From Nitrosomonas sp. (GTDB lineage Bacteria; Pseudomonadota; Gammaproteobacteria; Burkholderiales; Nitrosomonadaceae), in the NCBI RefSeq assembly GCF_019752415.1, contig NZ_JAIEME010000031.1, positions 1 through 37,706 on the forward strand: a stretch of 37,706 nucleotides of DNA, written 5' to 3'. Both the position numbers and the translations under genes were made by a program. The notes under the pieces were generated by a model. That model was not told where the DNA came from. It ran no database searches and was given only the letters and a program-made list of their open reading frames with translations. Positions 8,787-17,330 of the stretch are shown one piece after another; the stretch's first letter is position 1, and every line of letters begins with the position of its first letter.

Positions 8787-9440
8787 ATGAGTCAGGAAGT
8801 TCCTCCATTAGATCCACATCCGTTGAGTGAATATGTTGCGTGGGCAGGTGGGCGTAATCGTGAGCCCATTTTAGGTGTGTTGAAAGATAAGTTGCCGAAA
8901 GATCCTGAGCGCGTTCTGGAAATGGCCAGTGGCAGCGGTATGCATATTAATTATTTTGCACCCCATTTTGAGCATCTGCATTTTTATCCGACTGATAAAG
9001 ATACTGATGTTTTTGATAACATTAAGAAATTAACTGGAGACCTCGACAATAATAATATTGCAGATCCAGTTCATTTGGATTTGACGGATCCACAGACCTG
9101 GTTCAATCCAGGGCCGGGAAAAACATTTGCTGCTATTTTCTGCATCAATATTTTTCAGGTGGCGCCAATTTCAATTGCCGATGGTATGATGAAGTGTGCT
9201 GCGCATTTACTCAAAGATGACGGATTTCTTCTGATCTATGGGCCCTTCCAGATTGAAGGACAATTTTCTACCGATTCCAATAAATCTTTCCATGAAACAT
9301 TAAGTTCTGTGGGTGTACCCGAATGGGGATTAAAAGACATCGCCGATTTAAAAAAAGCGGCTGCCAATCATGGATTGGAGTTGAAAGAAAAGATTGATAT
9401 GCCTAGCAATAATTTTTCACTCATCTTCGGTAAAATATAA
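8787..9440 (+). CDS. DUF938 family SAM-dependent methyltransferase
   Basis: A predicted class I methyltransferase of the DUF938 family, 217 residues. The family N-terminus runs HPLSEYVAWAGGRNREPILGVL. The SAM-binding loop is VLEMASGSGMHINYFAP, an E-x-G-x-G-type motif with Ser in the first Gly positions. An acidic residue follows beta-2 (YPTDKD), and AAIFCINIFQVAPIS matches the post-I region. The Shine-Dalgarno sequence AAGGAGT is strong. Its stop codon overlaps the start of the next gene by one base (TAATG), so translation is probably coupled. The methyl acceptor is not known for this family. Confidence 0.85.
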   Translation: MSQEVPPLDPHPLSEYVAWAGGRNREPILGVLKDKLPKDPERVLEMASGSGMHINYFAPHFEHLHFYPTDKDTDVFDNIKKLTGDLDNNNIADPVHLDLTDPQTWFNPGPGKTFAAIFCINIFQVAPISIADGMMKCAAHLLKDDGFLLIYGPFQIEGQFSTDSNKSFHETLSSVGVPEWGLKDIADLKKAAANHGLELKEKIDMPSNNFSLIFGKI

Positions 9441-10177
9441 TGATCAGTCAGCCCGGTTCAGCGATGGTGGTCGGTGTTGGACCTGAGCGGGGACTGGGAG
9501 CTGCATTGGCTATGTGCTTTGCTGATAAAGGCTTGCATGTTTTTATGATCGGACGTAGTGAAGAAAAGCTAAACAATATTGTGCAACGGATTCAAGAGAT
9601 GGGGAAGTCGGCAACAGCCATTGTTGCTGATATAACTGTTGAGCAGGATGTTGCCAAATGTTTTAGTATATTGCGAGAGCGCGCTGACGTCATGCAGGTT
9701 GCCGCCTACAATGTGGATAGCAATATCCCTTCCCCGTTTTTGCAGACTGACGTGACAACATTCACTACTTTGTGGCAGCAGAACTGCCTGGGTGCATTCC
9801 TGTTTGCCAAAGAGATCGTCGCGATCATGCAAGCTCAGCAACAGGGAACTGTATTTTTTACCGGAGCAACCGGCTCACTAAGAGCCAAGCCGCCTTTTAC
9901 TGCATTTGCATCGGCCAAGGCTGGATTGAGAGCATTGGCGCAAGGATTGGCGCGAGAATTCTCACCGCTGGGTGTACATGTAGTGCATACCGTGATTGAT
10001 GGTGTGATTGATGGTGACCGTGCACGTAATCAGTTTCCCGAGTATGTCAAAGCCAAAGGTCCGGAAGGATTGCTGCAATTGGAAGCTATTGCGCAAACTT
10101 ATTGGGCAATACATCAGCAACCACGCTGTGCGTGGACACATGAACTGGATTTGCGGCCTTTCAAGGAGCCGTTCTAA
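9440..10177 (+). CDS. Atypical short-chain dehydrogenase/reductase (SDR)
   Basis: A Rossmann-fold SDR protein of 245 residues. The cofactor loop is VVGVGPERGLGAALA, a variant of the classical T-G-x3-G-x-G. R39 or a nearby residue in MIGRSEEKL suggests NADP preference. The active-site strand is FFTGATGSLRAKPPFTAFASAKAGLRALAQGLAREF. At the place of the usual Tyr in Y-x3-K there is Phe (FASAK), so classical Tyr-based proton transfer is missing. The C-terminal HVVHTVIDGVIDGDRAR matches a known SDR subgroup that also carries this variation. It is translationally coupled to the DUF938 gene upstream and is 16 bp before the DUF1326 gene. The substrate is unknown; it may be a non-catalytic or unusual reductase. 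Confidence 0.83.
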   Translation: MISQPGSAMVVGVGPERGLGAALAMCFADKGLHVFMIGRSEEKLNNIVQRIQEMGKSATAIVADITVEQDVAKCFSILRERADVMQVAAYNVDSNIPSPFLQTDVTTFTTLWQQNCLGAFLFAKEIVAIMQAQQQGTVFFTGATGSLRAKPPFTAFASAKAGLRALAQGLAREFSPLGVHVVHTVIDGVIDGDRARNQFPEYVKAKGPEGLLQLEAIAQTYWAIHQQPRCAWTHELDLRPFKEPF

Positions 10178-10193
10178 AATATTAGGAAATGTT

Positions 10194-10802
10194 ATGAATA
10201 CAGCAACTAATTGGAACCTACAGGGCAGTTATTTTGAAACTTGTAATTGTGAAACCGCTTGTCCATGTGTCTGGCTTCAGCCGCCTTCTGAAGGCGATTG
10301 CAAGTTACTGGTCGCATGGCATATTGATTCGGGTTATTTGAATGACGAAAAATTGGATGACCTGAATGTTGCATTAGCATGCTATTCACCGGGCCATATG
10401 AAAGAAGGTAACTGGCAAGCGGCACTCTATGTGGATGAGCGCGCAACGGATACGCAGTTCGACGCCATCACGCAAATCTATGCGGGAAAACTAGGTGGGC
10501 ATCCAGCCATTTTGATGAGTTTTGTCACCGAAGTTTGGGGCATCAAAAGAGTGAAGATTGATTTTAAAATGCAAGGTAATCAGCGGCGATTGATTATTCC
10601 TGATATCGCACAAGCAACGATTGAGAGCATTCAGGGTATTAAAGGCGGAGATGCGACCATTGATAATCCACCCTTATGTGTTGTGTCAAGTCACCCGACG
10701 GTAGTAGCAAAATCCAGTCAATATCAATACCAGGATTATGATAAGGCCTGGAAATTTACCGAACGCAATGGGTATTACTCGCCGTTTACTTATCAGCCCT
10801 GA
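10194..10802 (+). CDS. DUF1326 protein with a CxCx4-x-type cysteine cluster
   Basis: A 202-residue soluble protein of the DUF1326 family. The diagnostic N-terminal cluster is SYFETCNCETACPCVW, giving Cys17, Cys19, Cys23 and Cys25, a probable metal or Fe-S type ligand set. The rest is a beta-rich domain (LLVAWHIDSGYLNDEKLDDLNVALACYSPGHM, then QFDAITQIYAGKLGGH) ending in WKFTERNGYYSPFTYQP. The longer frame from 10008 overlaps the SDR gene and is not family-like. ATG 10194 has AGGAAA 6-7 nt upstream and matches family starts. DUF1326 genes commonly neighbour DUF2182 genes, as here, which supports a joint function. The biochemical role is undescribed to my knowledge. Confidence 0.85.
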   Translation: MNTATNWNLQGSYFETCNCETACPCVWLQPPSEGDCKLLVAWHIDSGYLNDEKLDDLNVALACYSPGHMKEGNWQAALYVDERATDTQFDAITQIYAGKLGGHPAILMSFVTEVWGIKRVKIDFKMQGNQRRLIIPDIAQATIESIQGIKGGDATIDNPPLCVVSSHPTVVAKSSQYQYQDYDKAWKFTERNGYYSPFTYQP

Positions 10803-10865
10803 AACATTAAACAACATTTCTGAAATACCTTATTCGTGGATAATCTCTAGACATAGGGGTTATCC

Positions 10866-11627
10866 GTGGCCATTCTAATGCCTAAAAATCAATTGGCTAT
10901 TTGGATAGCCTTGTTGACAGTTATTGCTGTTGCCTGGTTTTATCTATTTTATCAAAACTGGCAAATGACATCCCTGCCCATGTCTGAAATGTGGATGCCG
11001 CCATCTGAAACATTTGCCTGGCAATGGATGGATTTTGGTCTGACTTATCTGATGTGGGCGGTGATGATGGCTGCCATGATGTTGCCATCTGTTATACCAA
11101 TGATTCTGGTGTATGCCAAGATCTGTCAGCAGCGCAAGCAAACAATCAATCCATTTGTTCCATTGTTTTCACTGGCATATTTGCTGGTATGGATGGTATT
11201 TAGTATAGTGCTGACGTTATTGCAATGGCAAATGCACGGACTGCATTTTTTATCACCAATGATGGACAATCAAAACGAAACCATAGCGGCAGCTATTTTT
11301 ATTTTTGCAGGCATTTATCAATTTACGCCATTGAAGAACAGTTTTTTGCAAAACTGCCGCTCGCCCATGGGATTTCTGTTAATCGAGTGGCGTGAGGGTG
11401 CCATGGGATCTTTTCAAATGGGATTAAAGCATGGTGGTATGTGTCTTGGGTGTTGCTGGGCGCAGATGATGATTATGTTTGCTGTCGGCGTGATGAATCT
11501 GTTGGGGATGGTATTGATCACTCTACTAGTTTTAATTGAAAAAGTTTTGCCCATGCATCAGCAGTACTTTTCTAAAGCGGTCGGTGCTTTATTTCTTTTG
11601 TGGGGGATTGGGCTTCTACAGTTTTGA
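10866..11627 (+). CDS. DUF2182 predicted metal-binding integral membrane protein
   Basis: A multi-spanning inner-membrane protein with about six hydrophobic segments over 253 residues. It is unusually rich in Met: the stretch around residues 35-80 includes MWMPPSETF, WQWMDFGLTYLMWAVMMAAMMLPS. A later segment carries a HGGMCLGCCW motif (His189, Cys193, Cys196, Cys197). Family annotation is predicted metal-binding membrane protein; Met plus Cys/His ligands would suit copper, but that is inference. The start is GTG 10866 with AGGGG 6 nt upstream; ATG 10878 is the alternative. It follows the DUF1326 gene after 63 bp and probably works with it. Confidence 0.85.
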   Translation: MAILMPKNQLAIWIALLTVIAVAWFYLFYQNWQMTSLPMSEMWMPPSETFAWQWMDFGLTYLMWAVMMAAMMLPSVIPMILVYAKICQQRKQTINPFVPLFSLAYLLVWMVFSIVLTLLQWQMHGLHFLSPMMDNQNETIAAAIFIFAGIYQFTPLKNSFLQNCRSPMGFLLIEWREGAMGSFQMGLKHGGMCLGCCWAQMMIMFAVGVMNLLGMVLITLLVLIEKVLPMHQQYFSKAVGALFLLWGIGLLQF

Positions 11628-11715
11628 TCAAAATAGATTTTATAACTTCAAGATTCACATATTTTTAATATAAATTCGGTATGCTTCAGTTTGATTAAAT
11701 CTTGTCAGGTAATTT

Positions 11716-13071
11716 ATGGATTCCTCTACAACGCTATCTTCATTGACTACTGAACCCCAGGATCTCCTTAGAGAGAAATTGCTGGCTATCCCTGAATATT
11801 CGCAAAGACAGGAGTTACATAACGAGCTTAATTCGGTCGCGTATGAACTTTTGGCGCCGCCTGTTCAACTCTCGCATTTGGTATTAATGTCCGAACGGCA
11901 CTGGGTTGATCAGGAGCGTAAATTAATCGGTGAGTTATGTGTCCGCTATGGCATTACTCCGCCCAATACACACGAAAATGATTTCAGTGCGGATTTTGGC
12001 GAATTTCGCCTCCGTTGGGAGCGGCATACCGAATACTCGACATATACCGTTTATCGCGCAAAGCCATTTGTAACCCCTTTTGAGCAGCCGGCAATTGAAT
12101 TCGTGCCGCAGGAGTGGTGGATTCGCTTGCCTGGTGAATTGCTGGTGGCGACGCATATTGCTTTGGATGACCGGTCGCGACCCAAGCGCAGCTTGCATGA
12201 ACTGGCTATTCTATTTGCTTCCGGAACAGTGATTGGTTCCAAAGTGGCGGGAGGCGCTGCCAGTGTGTGGAGTGATAATCAGATACATCGAGATAATTTT
12301 GGCCGCATACTGATTCATGATGAAAATTTGCGCAGCCGCCAGGTAGGGCGGTTGGTGCAGCGCCTGCTTGAGATCGAAACCTACCGTATGCTGGCGATGT
12401 TGCCATTGCCGATTACTCGCGAGATCATTCCGCAATTGGCGCGCGCCGATCAGCGGTTGGCTTCACTAATTGCTGACAATGTGGAACTGACCAGCATCGA
12501 AGATGAACAGCGTTTGCTGGACGAACTGACGCGTTTGGCGGCGGAAACCGAGCGGTTGTCCGCGCAAACCAGCCATCGTTTTAATGCATCCAGAGCCTAT
12601 TATGATATCGTGAAATTACGTATTACCGAATTGCGCGAAGAGCGTATTGAGGGCTTGCAGATGCTCCAGGAATTCATGATTCAGCGACTGTCTTCAGCGA
12701 TGGGGACTTGTGAGTTGGTGCATACCAAACTGGAAACATTATCGATGCGTCTGGGGCGTGCATCGGCTTTACTGCGCACACGGGTTGATCTGTCCATGGA
12801 AGCGCAAATCCGCGACTTGTTGAAATCCATGGATCATCGTGCCCATGTGCAATTGCGCATGCAGGAAACGGTTGAGGGTTTGTCCGTTGTCGTGCTGAGC
12901 TACTACTTGCTGGGTATTCTGGGCTATGGCTTAAAGGCACTCCAGGCAGCGGGGCAGGATATTAATGTTGAATTACTAACCGGTATTGCGATTCCTGTCG
13001 TGGTACTCAGCGTCTTTTTTGTTGTGAGCGGTTTGCGCCACGTGATTAGAAAGCTGCATCGGGATAAGTGA
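11716..13071 (+). CDS. DUF3422 family membrane-anchored protein
   Basis: A 451-residue protein of the DUF3422 (COG4949) family, common in beta- and alphaproteobacteria, role unknown. The N-terminal half carries family stretches such as RHWVDQERKLIGELCVRYG, FRLRWERHTEYSTYTV and NFGRILIHDENLRSRQVGRLVQRLLEIETYRMLAML. The middle is long-helical (about 250-385) and likely coiled. Two membrane segments close the protein (about 393-411 and 422-442), with a short basic tail. It lies 88 bp after the DUF2182 gene and converges with sdaA, leaving 7 bp. Whether it belongs to the DUF1326/DUF2182 unit is uncertain. Confidence 0.88.
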   Translation: MDSSTTLSSLTTEPQDLLREKLLAIPEYSQRQELHNELNSVAYELLAPPVQLSHLVLMSERHWVDQERKLIGELCVRYGITPPNTHENDFSADFGEFRLRWERHTEYSTYTVYRAKPFVTPFEQPAIEFVPQEWWIRLPGELLVATHIALDDRSRPKRSLHELAILFASGTVIGSKVAGGAASVWSDNQIHRDNFGRILIHDENLRSRQVGRLVQRLLEIETYRMLAMLPLPITREIIPQLARADQRLASLIADNVELTSIEDEQRLLDELTRLAAETERLSAQTSHRFNASRAYYDIVKLRITELREERIEGLQMLQEFMIQRLSSAMGTCELVHTKLETLSMRLGRASALLRTRVDLSMEAQIRDLLKSMDHRAHVQLRMQETVEGLSVVVLSYYLLGILGYGLKALQAAGQDINVELLTGIAIPVVVLSVFFVVSGLRHVIRKLHRDK

Positions 13072-13078
13072 GCGCTGA

Positions 13079-14458
13079 TTAACATTCGGTGATACTGACT
13101 GCCAGCCCGCCCAGGGAGGTTTCCTTATACTTCACCGACATTTCCAGTCCGGTTTGTTTCATCGCAGCGATGCAATTATCCAATGACATGAAATGCTGGC
13201 CATCGCCACGGATGGCCAGTGATGACGCGGTATAAGCCTTGATGGCGCCGAAGCCATTGCGTTCAATGCACGGCACCTGCACCAGACTGCCTACCGGATC
13301 GCAGGTCATGCCCAAATGATGTTCCAGTGCGATTTCTGCAGCGTTCTCGATTTGTTCGGTGGTGCCGCCTTTAATTGCACATAAGCCTCCAGCCGCCATG
13401 GCTGAGGCAGAGCCCACTTCGCCTTGACAACCCACTTCAGCACCGGAGATTGAACTGTTATGTTTGATCAATCCGCCGATCGCACCGGCTACCAGCAGGA
13501 AATCACGCACTTGCTCCGGTGTTGCGTCCTCATGTTTCACTGCATAATAAATAACTGCCGGTATGACGCCTGCTGCGCCGTTGGTGGGTGCTGTCACTAC
13601 CATATGACCCGCAGCATTTTCTTCGTTCACCGCCATGGCATAAGCGCACAGCCAGTCGTTCAAATTAGCTTTTTGCGGATTCTCTTGTAATTGGAGGTGC
13701 AAAGAATGCGCGCGCCGTTTAATGTTAAGACCGCCGGGTAACCGGCCTTCAGCTACGAGGCCATTTTCCAGGCAAGTGCGCATCGCATCCCAAACGGCAT
13801 CCAATCCAGCATTCAATTCTGATTCACTGATGCGCTCGAGCTCATTACTGCGCTTCATCGCAGCAATCGATAGGCCGCTGTCGGCTGACATTTTCATCAT
13901 CTGATTGGCCGAGTCAAAAGGAAAACCACAGGAACTGGCTGCCTCCATTTTAATGGGCGCAACAATTTGACCTATCTCGGACAATGTGGTGATAAAACCA
14001 CCGCCAATTGAAAAATAAGTTTCTGTCAACAGGGTTTTTCCGGTTTCGTCCAGCAACTGAAAAATCATACCATTCGGATGTTCCGGCAGCGGTTCTCCGC
14101 GATCGAAGATAATATCTTCAGGCGGATTAAAGTGGATCACTGTCGATTCGTTGATGCGGATGGTGTTTTGTTGCCAAAGTGTTTGGAACAATTCATTCAC
14201 ATTCAGTTTCGCCAATCCTCGCGGTGTATATTCATGCATTCCTAGGGTTACCGCACGATCGGTAGCATGCCCTTTACCGGTAAACGCCAGTGATCCCCGT
14301 AAAGTACAGCGTACCTGCAGGAAGGATGGCGCAAGATGGCCGGAAATAAAAACCGAGATACGGTCGCGAAAATCCTTGGCCGCAACCATGGGACCCATCG
14401 TATGCGAACTGGATGGGCCGATACCTATTTTAAAAAGATCTAGAACGCTAATGAACAT
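13079..14458 (-). CDS. sdaA: L-serine ammonia-lyase (iron-sulfur, single-chain)
   Basis: Cytosolic [4Fe-4S] L-serine dehydratase, which converts L-serine to pyruvate and ammonia. It begins MFISVLDLFKIGIGPSSSHTMGPM, the signature of the beta domain. The alpha domain shows HNSSISGAEVGCQGEVGSASAMAAGGL and HHLGMTCDPVGSLVQVPCIERN, which supply the cluster cysteines. The 459-residue length is standard for the single-chain form. An AGG-containing weak ribosome binding site lies about 10 nt upstream. It is convergent with the DUF3422 gene. In an autotroph it may work with the serine-glyoxylate aminotransferase at 27232, since both drain serine, but they are not linked here. Confidence 0.94.
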   Translation of the reverse strand: MFISVLDLFKIGIGPSSSHTMGPMVAAKDFRDRISVFISGHLAPSFLQVRCTLRGSLAFTGKGHATDRAVTLGMHEYTPRGLAKLNVNELFQTLWQQNTIRINESTVIHFNPPEDIIFDRGEPLPEHPNGMIFQLLDETGKTLLTETYFSIGGGFITTLSEIGQIVAPIKMEAASSCGFPFDSANQMMKMSADSGLSIAAMKRSNELERISESELNAGLDAVWDAMRTCLENGLVAEGRLPGGLNIKRRAHSLHLQLQENPQKANLNDWLCAYAMAVNEENAAGHMVVTAPTNGAAGVIPAVIYYAVKHEDATPEQVRDFLLVAGAIGGLIKHNSSISGAEVGCQGEVGSASAMAAGGLCAIKGGTTEQIENAAEIALEHHLGMTCDPVGSLVQVPCIERNGFGAIKAYTASSLAIRGDGQHFMSLDNCIAAMKQTGLEMSVKYKETSLGGLAVSITEC

Positions 14459-14613
14459 TAGATTGCCTATGAAAATTCGAAATTCTTAGAAGATCAAGAC
14501 GAAGTTTTGTGGAATATGCGCGTTGAAAATGATAGCGTAGCTAGTATGCTATATGTCATGCGCTGACTCAATAAATTTTTTGAATAGACTAATGGTTTTG
14601 TTGTGCAAAAAAC

Positions 14614-14781
14614 CGCATAGAGAGTACAGAGAGCTTCTATAACCGGCAGAGAAAACAGAAAAGGCTTGGCTATTTGTCACCAGAACAATTTATGCAGCAA
14701 TACTTTGCAAATTGCCTGCGACTCTGTACAGGAATCTGTATGCTATCCCGATTGCGCAGCAAGTATTTGGGCATCTGCTAG
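14614..14781 (+). pseudogene. Remnant of an IS3-family transposase OrfB C-terminus
   Basis: In frame from about 14629, the sequence reads ESFYNRQRKQKRLGYLSP followed by EQFMQQYF. This is the conserved end of IS3-family integrase-type transposases (FYNR.RRHS.LGYLSP.EF). No catalytic D-D-E portion, start codon or flanking inverted repeats are found. The frame runs on to a TAG at 14779 with unrelated residues, and the sequence upstream of about 14614 is not recognisable. It fills the 390-bp gap between sdaA and tpm, where nothing else is seen. It marks an old insertion at the 3' edge of the guanidine operon. Confidence 0.72.
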
Positions 14782-14848
14782 TCGAACAAAAAAGACAGAT
14801 CAAGGCATAAGGGCTTCTGCCGCAGATACTGATTAATCTGGTTCCACG

Positions 14849-15511
14849 TTATGGAGTACCTATTCTCAGCAAAATTGTATTTTCCTGTAACCGGCTCAGA
14901 CCGCGTTCCTGAAAACGCGGATTTTGTTCGAGCACATCCTGCTGTGACAACAATGTGATCGCGGCGTACGGTTGATAGAGTGCAGTAACTTCATCCATGG
15001 AAACTGCAAACGGCGGGCCGGACATCTCATGCTGAGGGTAGTTGAGTGTGATGAGCAGGATTTGCGTTGCGGGCGGAAGAATATGCAAAAGGTGATGTGC
15101 ATAGCGTTTACGCATTTCCGGCGGTAATGCGATTAATGCCGCGCGGTCGTAGACCGCAGTAATTTTTGCTACAGCATTTTTATCCAAATCAAAAAAATCC
15201 CCACACAGAATGTGCATGTCATCTGCTTCCAGATGGGTGAATGGATCATGCACCCTGCATTGGGGTGTCAGGCCATTCTCTGTAAAAAATGCTTGTGCTG
15301 CAACCCCACTTAATTCGACACCCAAAACTGTATGCCCTTGTTGATGCAGCCAAAGCATATCGCGGCTTTTACCGCACAATGGCACAAGCACCGCACTACC
15401 CGGAGCAAGCTGTAAGCGCTGCCAATATTGATCCAAATATGGATTGGTTTCATTCTGATGAAAACCGATATCTTGCCGTTCCCAACGGTCCAGCCAGTAT
15501 TCTTTCTGCAT
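14849..15511 (-). CDS. tpm: Thiopurine S-methyltransferase family protein
   Basis: A SAM-dependent methyltransferase of 220 residues. Bacterial members methylate thiols and detoxify tellurite or selenium oxyanions. The N-terminus EYWLDRWERQDIGFHQNETNPYL and the motif-I region VLVPLCGKSRDMLWLHQQGHTVLGVELS are classical Tpm. AVYDRAALIALPPEMRKRYA and LLITLNYPQHEMSGPPFAVS also match. Its ATG overlaps the allophanate hydrolase stop by one base (TAATG), making it the last gene of the guanidine operon and probably translationally coupled. No terminator is seen after it. A role in guanidine use is not established; co-expression is what the sequence shows. Confidence 0.93.
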   Translation of the reverse strand: MQKEYWLDRWERQDIGFHQNETNPYLDQYWQRLQLAPGSAVLVPLCGKSRDMLWLHQQGHTVLGVELSGVAAQAFFTENGLTPQCRVHDPFTHLEADDMHILCGDFFDLDKNAVAKITAVYDRAALIALPPEMRKRYAHHLLHILPPATQILLITLNYPQHEMSGPPFAVSMDEVTALYQPYAAITLLSQQDVLEQNPRFQERGLSRLQENTILLRIGTP

Positions 15512-17328
15512 TATGGGTTAGCCAATTGTCGCAGGTAGTTGCGCCATCCGCCCGAGTAACTGATATCTGCAGCATTTTCGATAGCATAATGTTCGCAGAG
15601 GAAACCTGGTAGGGTGTCACCGTTTGCCAAGGTTATCGAGCCGATTCCCAGGGGCGCTGGAATACTGGCTACAAAACTACCCAATTCGCGGACTGGCAAC
15701 TCCCAGACTTCCACTTCAATCGAAACGCCCTGCGCATTGTTGTTTACGCGAATTAACCCAGGGCGTTGTGGAGGGTTGCCCGGTAATGCGTAGAGTCTAT
15801 AATCTGATGAAGTGGTGGTGGTTGCGATTAATCGACCCTGGCGGCTAATCAGTTGTCCATTTAATGGCAAACCGGATAAATGCGCGCCACAAACAATAAC
15901 ACGCACCTGATTCGATAGAGAAACACCGGGAAAGCGGGTATTGGAGGGAAACGTAATGCCAGTTGCGCCCAGTGGGAATGAATAAGCTCGCTGCAAAAGG
16001 TGAGCAAGCTGCAGCAAGGGTTCATCCTGATGGGGCGGTGCTGCCAGCGTTATGCCAAAAGGCAATCCGTCTCTCTGAAAACCAGCAGGAACGGCTACCG
16101 CGGCATAGTCGAGCAGATTCATGAAGTTCGTGTAGTAGCTCAGATTAGTATTCAAGCGGATAGGATCTTGCTGCATGGCTTGAATGGAATAAATCGTGCC
16201 GGCCGTTGGAGTCAGTAAACAATCAACATTTGCATAAATCCGATCTGCTTCCTGTTTAATCCGGCGCAATTGATAGAATCCATTGAATGCATCTGTAGCC
16301 GAGCGCTGTTTCGCGGTTGCGATGATTTCATTGACCGGAGCAATGATCTGGTCACCATGCAATTCGAAGAATGATTGAATTGCCGCATAACGTTCGGCTA
16401 TCCAGGGGCCCCCGTAAAGTAGGCGGGCAGCTTCGAGGAATGGCTCAAAATCTATTTCAATGGTTTCTCCCCCCAGTTTCTGCATCTGGGCTACTGCTTC
16501 GTTGAACAACCGTTCACTTTCGCGATTACCGAAAAACTGTAGCTGCTTTTTGCGTGGAATAGCAAAGCGAAAATGGGGTGCCTCGCCAAAATTGAAGCCG
16601 TGTCCTTCTCTTTTTCTGGAATAGATATCGGCTGCATCGTAACCGGCAGAAATTGTCAGGATGCGTGCCGCATCTGCAGCAGTCAAGGTGAAGAGGGATA
16701 CCGTATCCAGGGAACGGCAGGCCGGGACCATGCCATGCGTCGAGAGCCAGCCTCTGGTAGGTTTATATCCGATCAGGTTGTTAAAAGCGGCGGGAACCCT
16801 GCCTGAACCGGCGGTATCGGTGCCGAGGCTGAAACATACTTGTCCCTTGGCTACGGCGACAGCCGAGCCTGAGCTGGAACCACCGGAAATATAAGCGGGG
16901 TTGAATGCGTTCCGGCAAGCGCCATACGGAGATCGTGTACCATTTAGTCCGGTGGCGAACTGGTCGAGATTGGTTTTGCCGATTGGAATGGCGCCTGCAT
17001 TGATCAACCTTTGCACGACAGTTGCGCTACCAGGAGGTGTGTACGCAAAAGCTGGACAAGCTGCCGTTGTGGGTAACTCTGCCAGATCAATATTATCTTT
17101 GATAGCGAAGGGTACGCCATACAGCGGGAGAGATGTCATACCTTCAGCTTCCACTTTGCGGGCATAATCGCGCAATGATTCCAGCGGGAGCGTAGAAATC
17201 CAGACATGATCGGGATCATTCTGAATCTCGACATGAATTGTTTCAACCAACTGAGTCGGTGAGTGTTCATTGCGCGCATAGCTTTGCAGCAACGCTGCAA
17301 TGTCACCAAGCGGTAAAAGCTTTCCCAT
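15511..17328 (-). CDS. atzF: Allophanate hydrolase
   Basis: It hydrolyses allophanate to two ammonia and carbon dioxide, the last step of the carboxylase route. The amidase-signature domain covers about residues 1-440. Catalytic residues can be placed: Lys77 in GVPFAIKDNIDL, the cis-Ser in SGGSSSGSAVAVA (about 151-153) and the nucleophile Ser175 in GTDTAGSGRVPAA. The C-terminal domain (about 455-605) has the AtzF-C stretches VIVCGAHLSGLPLNGQL and DISYSGGWRNYLRQ. Length is normal at 605 residues. The start lies 2 bp after the carboxylase stop, with AGGAAGAAA inside the end of that gene. The downstream tpm overlaps it by 1 bp. All catalytic residues are present. Confidence 0.95.
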   Translation of the reverse strand: MGKLLPLGDIAALLQSYARNEHSPTQLVETIHVEIQNDPDHVWISTLPLESLRDYARKVEAEGMTSLPLYGVPFAIKDNIDLAELPTTAACPAFAYTPPGSATVVQRLINAGAIPIGKTNLDQFATGLNGTRSPYGACRNAFNPAYISGGSSSGSAVAVAKGQVCFSLGTDTAGSGRVPAAFNNLIGYKPTRGWLSTHGMVPACRSLDTVSLFTLTAADAARILTISAGYDAADIYSRKREGHGFNFGEAPHFRFAIPRKKQLQFFGNRESERLFNEAVAQMQKLGGETIEIDFEPFLEAARLLYGGPWIAERYAAIQSFFELHGDQIIAPVNEIIATAKQRSATDAFNGFYQLRRIKQEADRIYANVDCLLTPTAGTIYSIQAMQQDPIRLNTNLSYYTNFMNLLDYAAVAVPAGFQRDGLPFGITLAAPPHQDEPLLQLAHLLQRAYSFPLGATGITFPSNTRFPGVSLSNQVRVIVCGAHLSGLPLNGQLISRQGRLIATTTTSSDYRLYALPGNPPQRPGLIRVNNNAQGVSIEVEVWELPVRELGSFVASIPAPLGIGSITLANGDTLPGFLCEHYAIENAADISYSGGWRNYLRQLANP

Positions 17329-17330
17329 GA

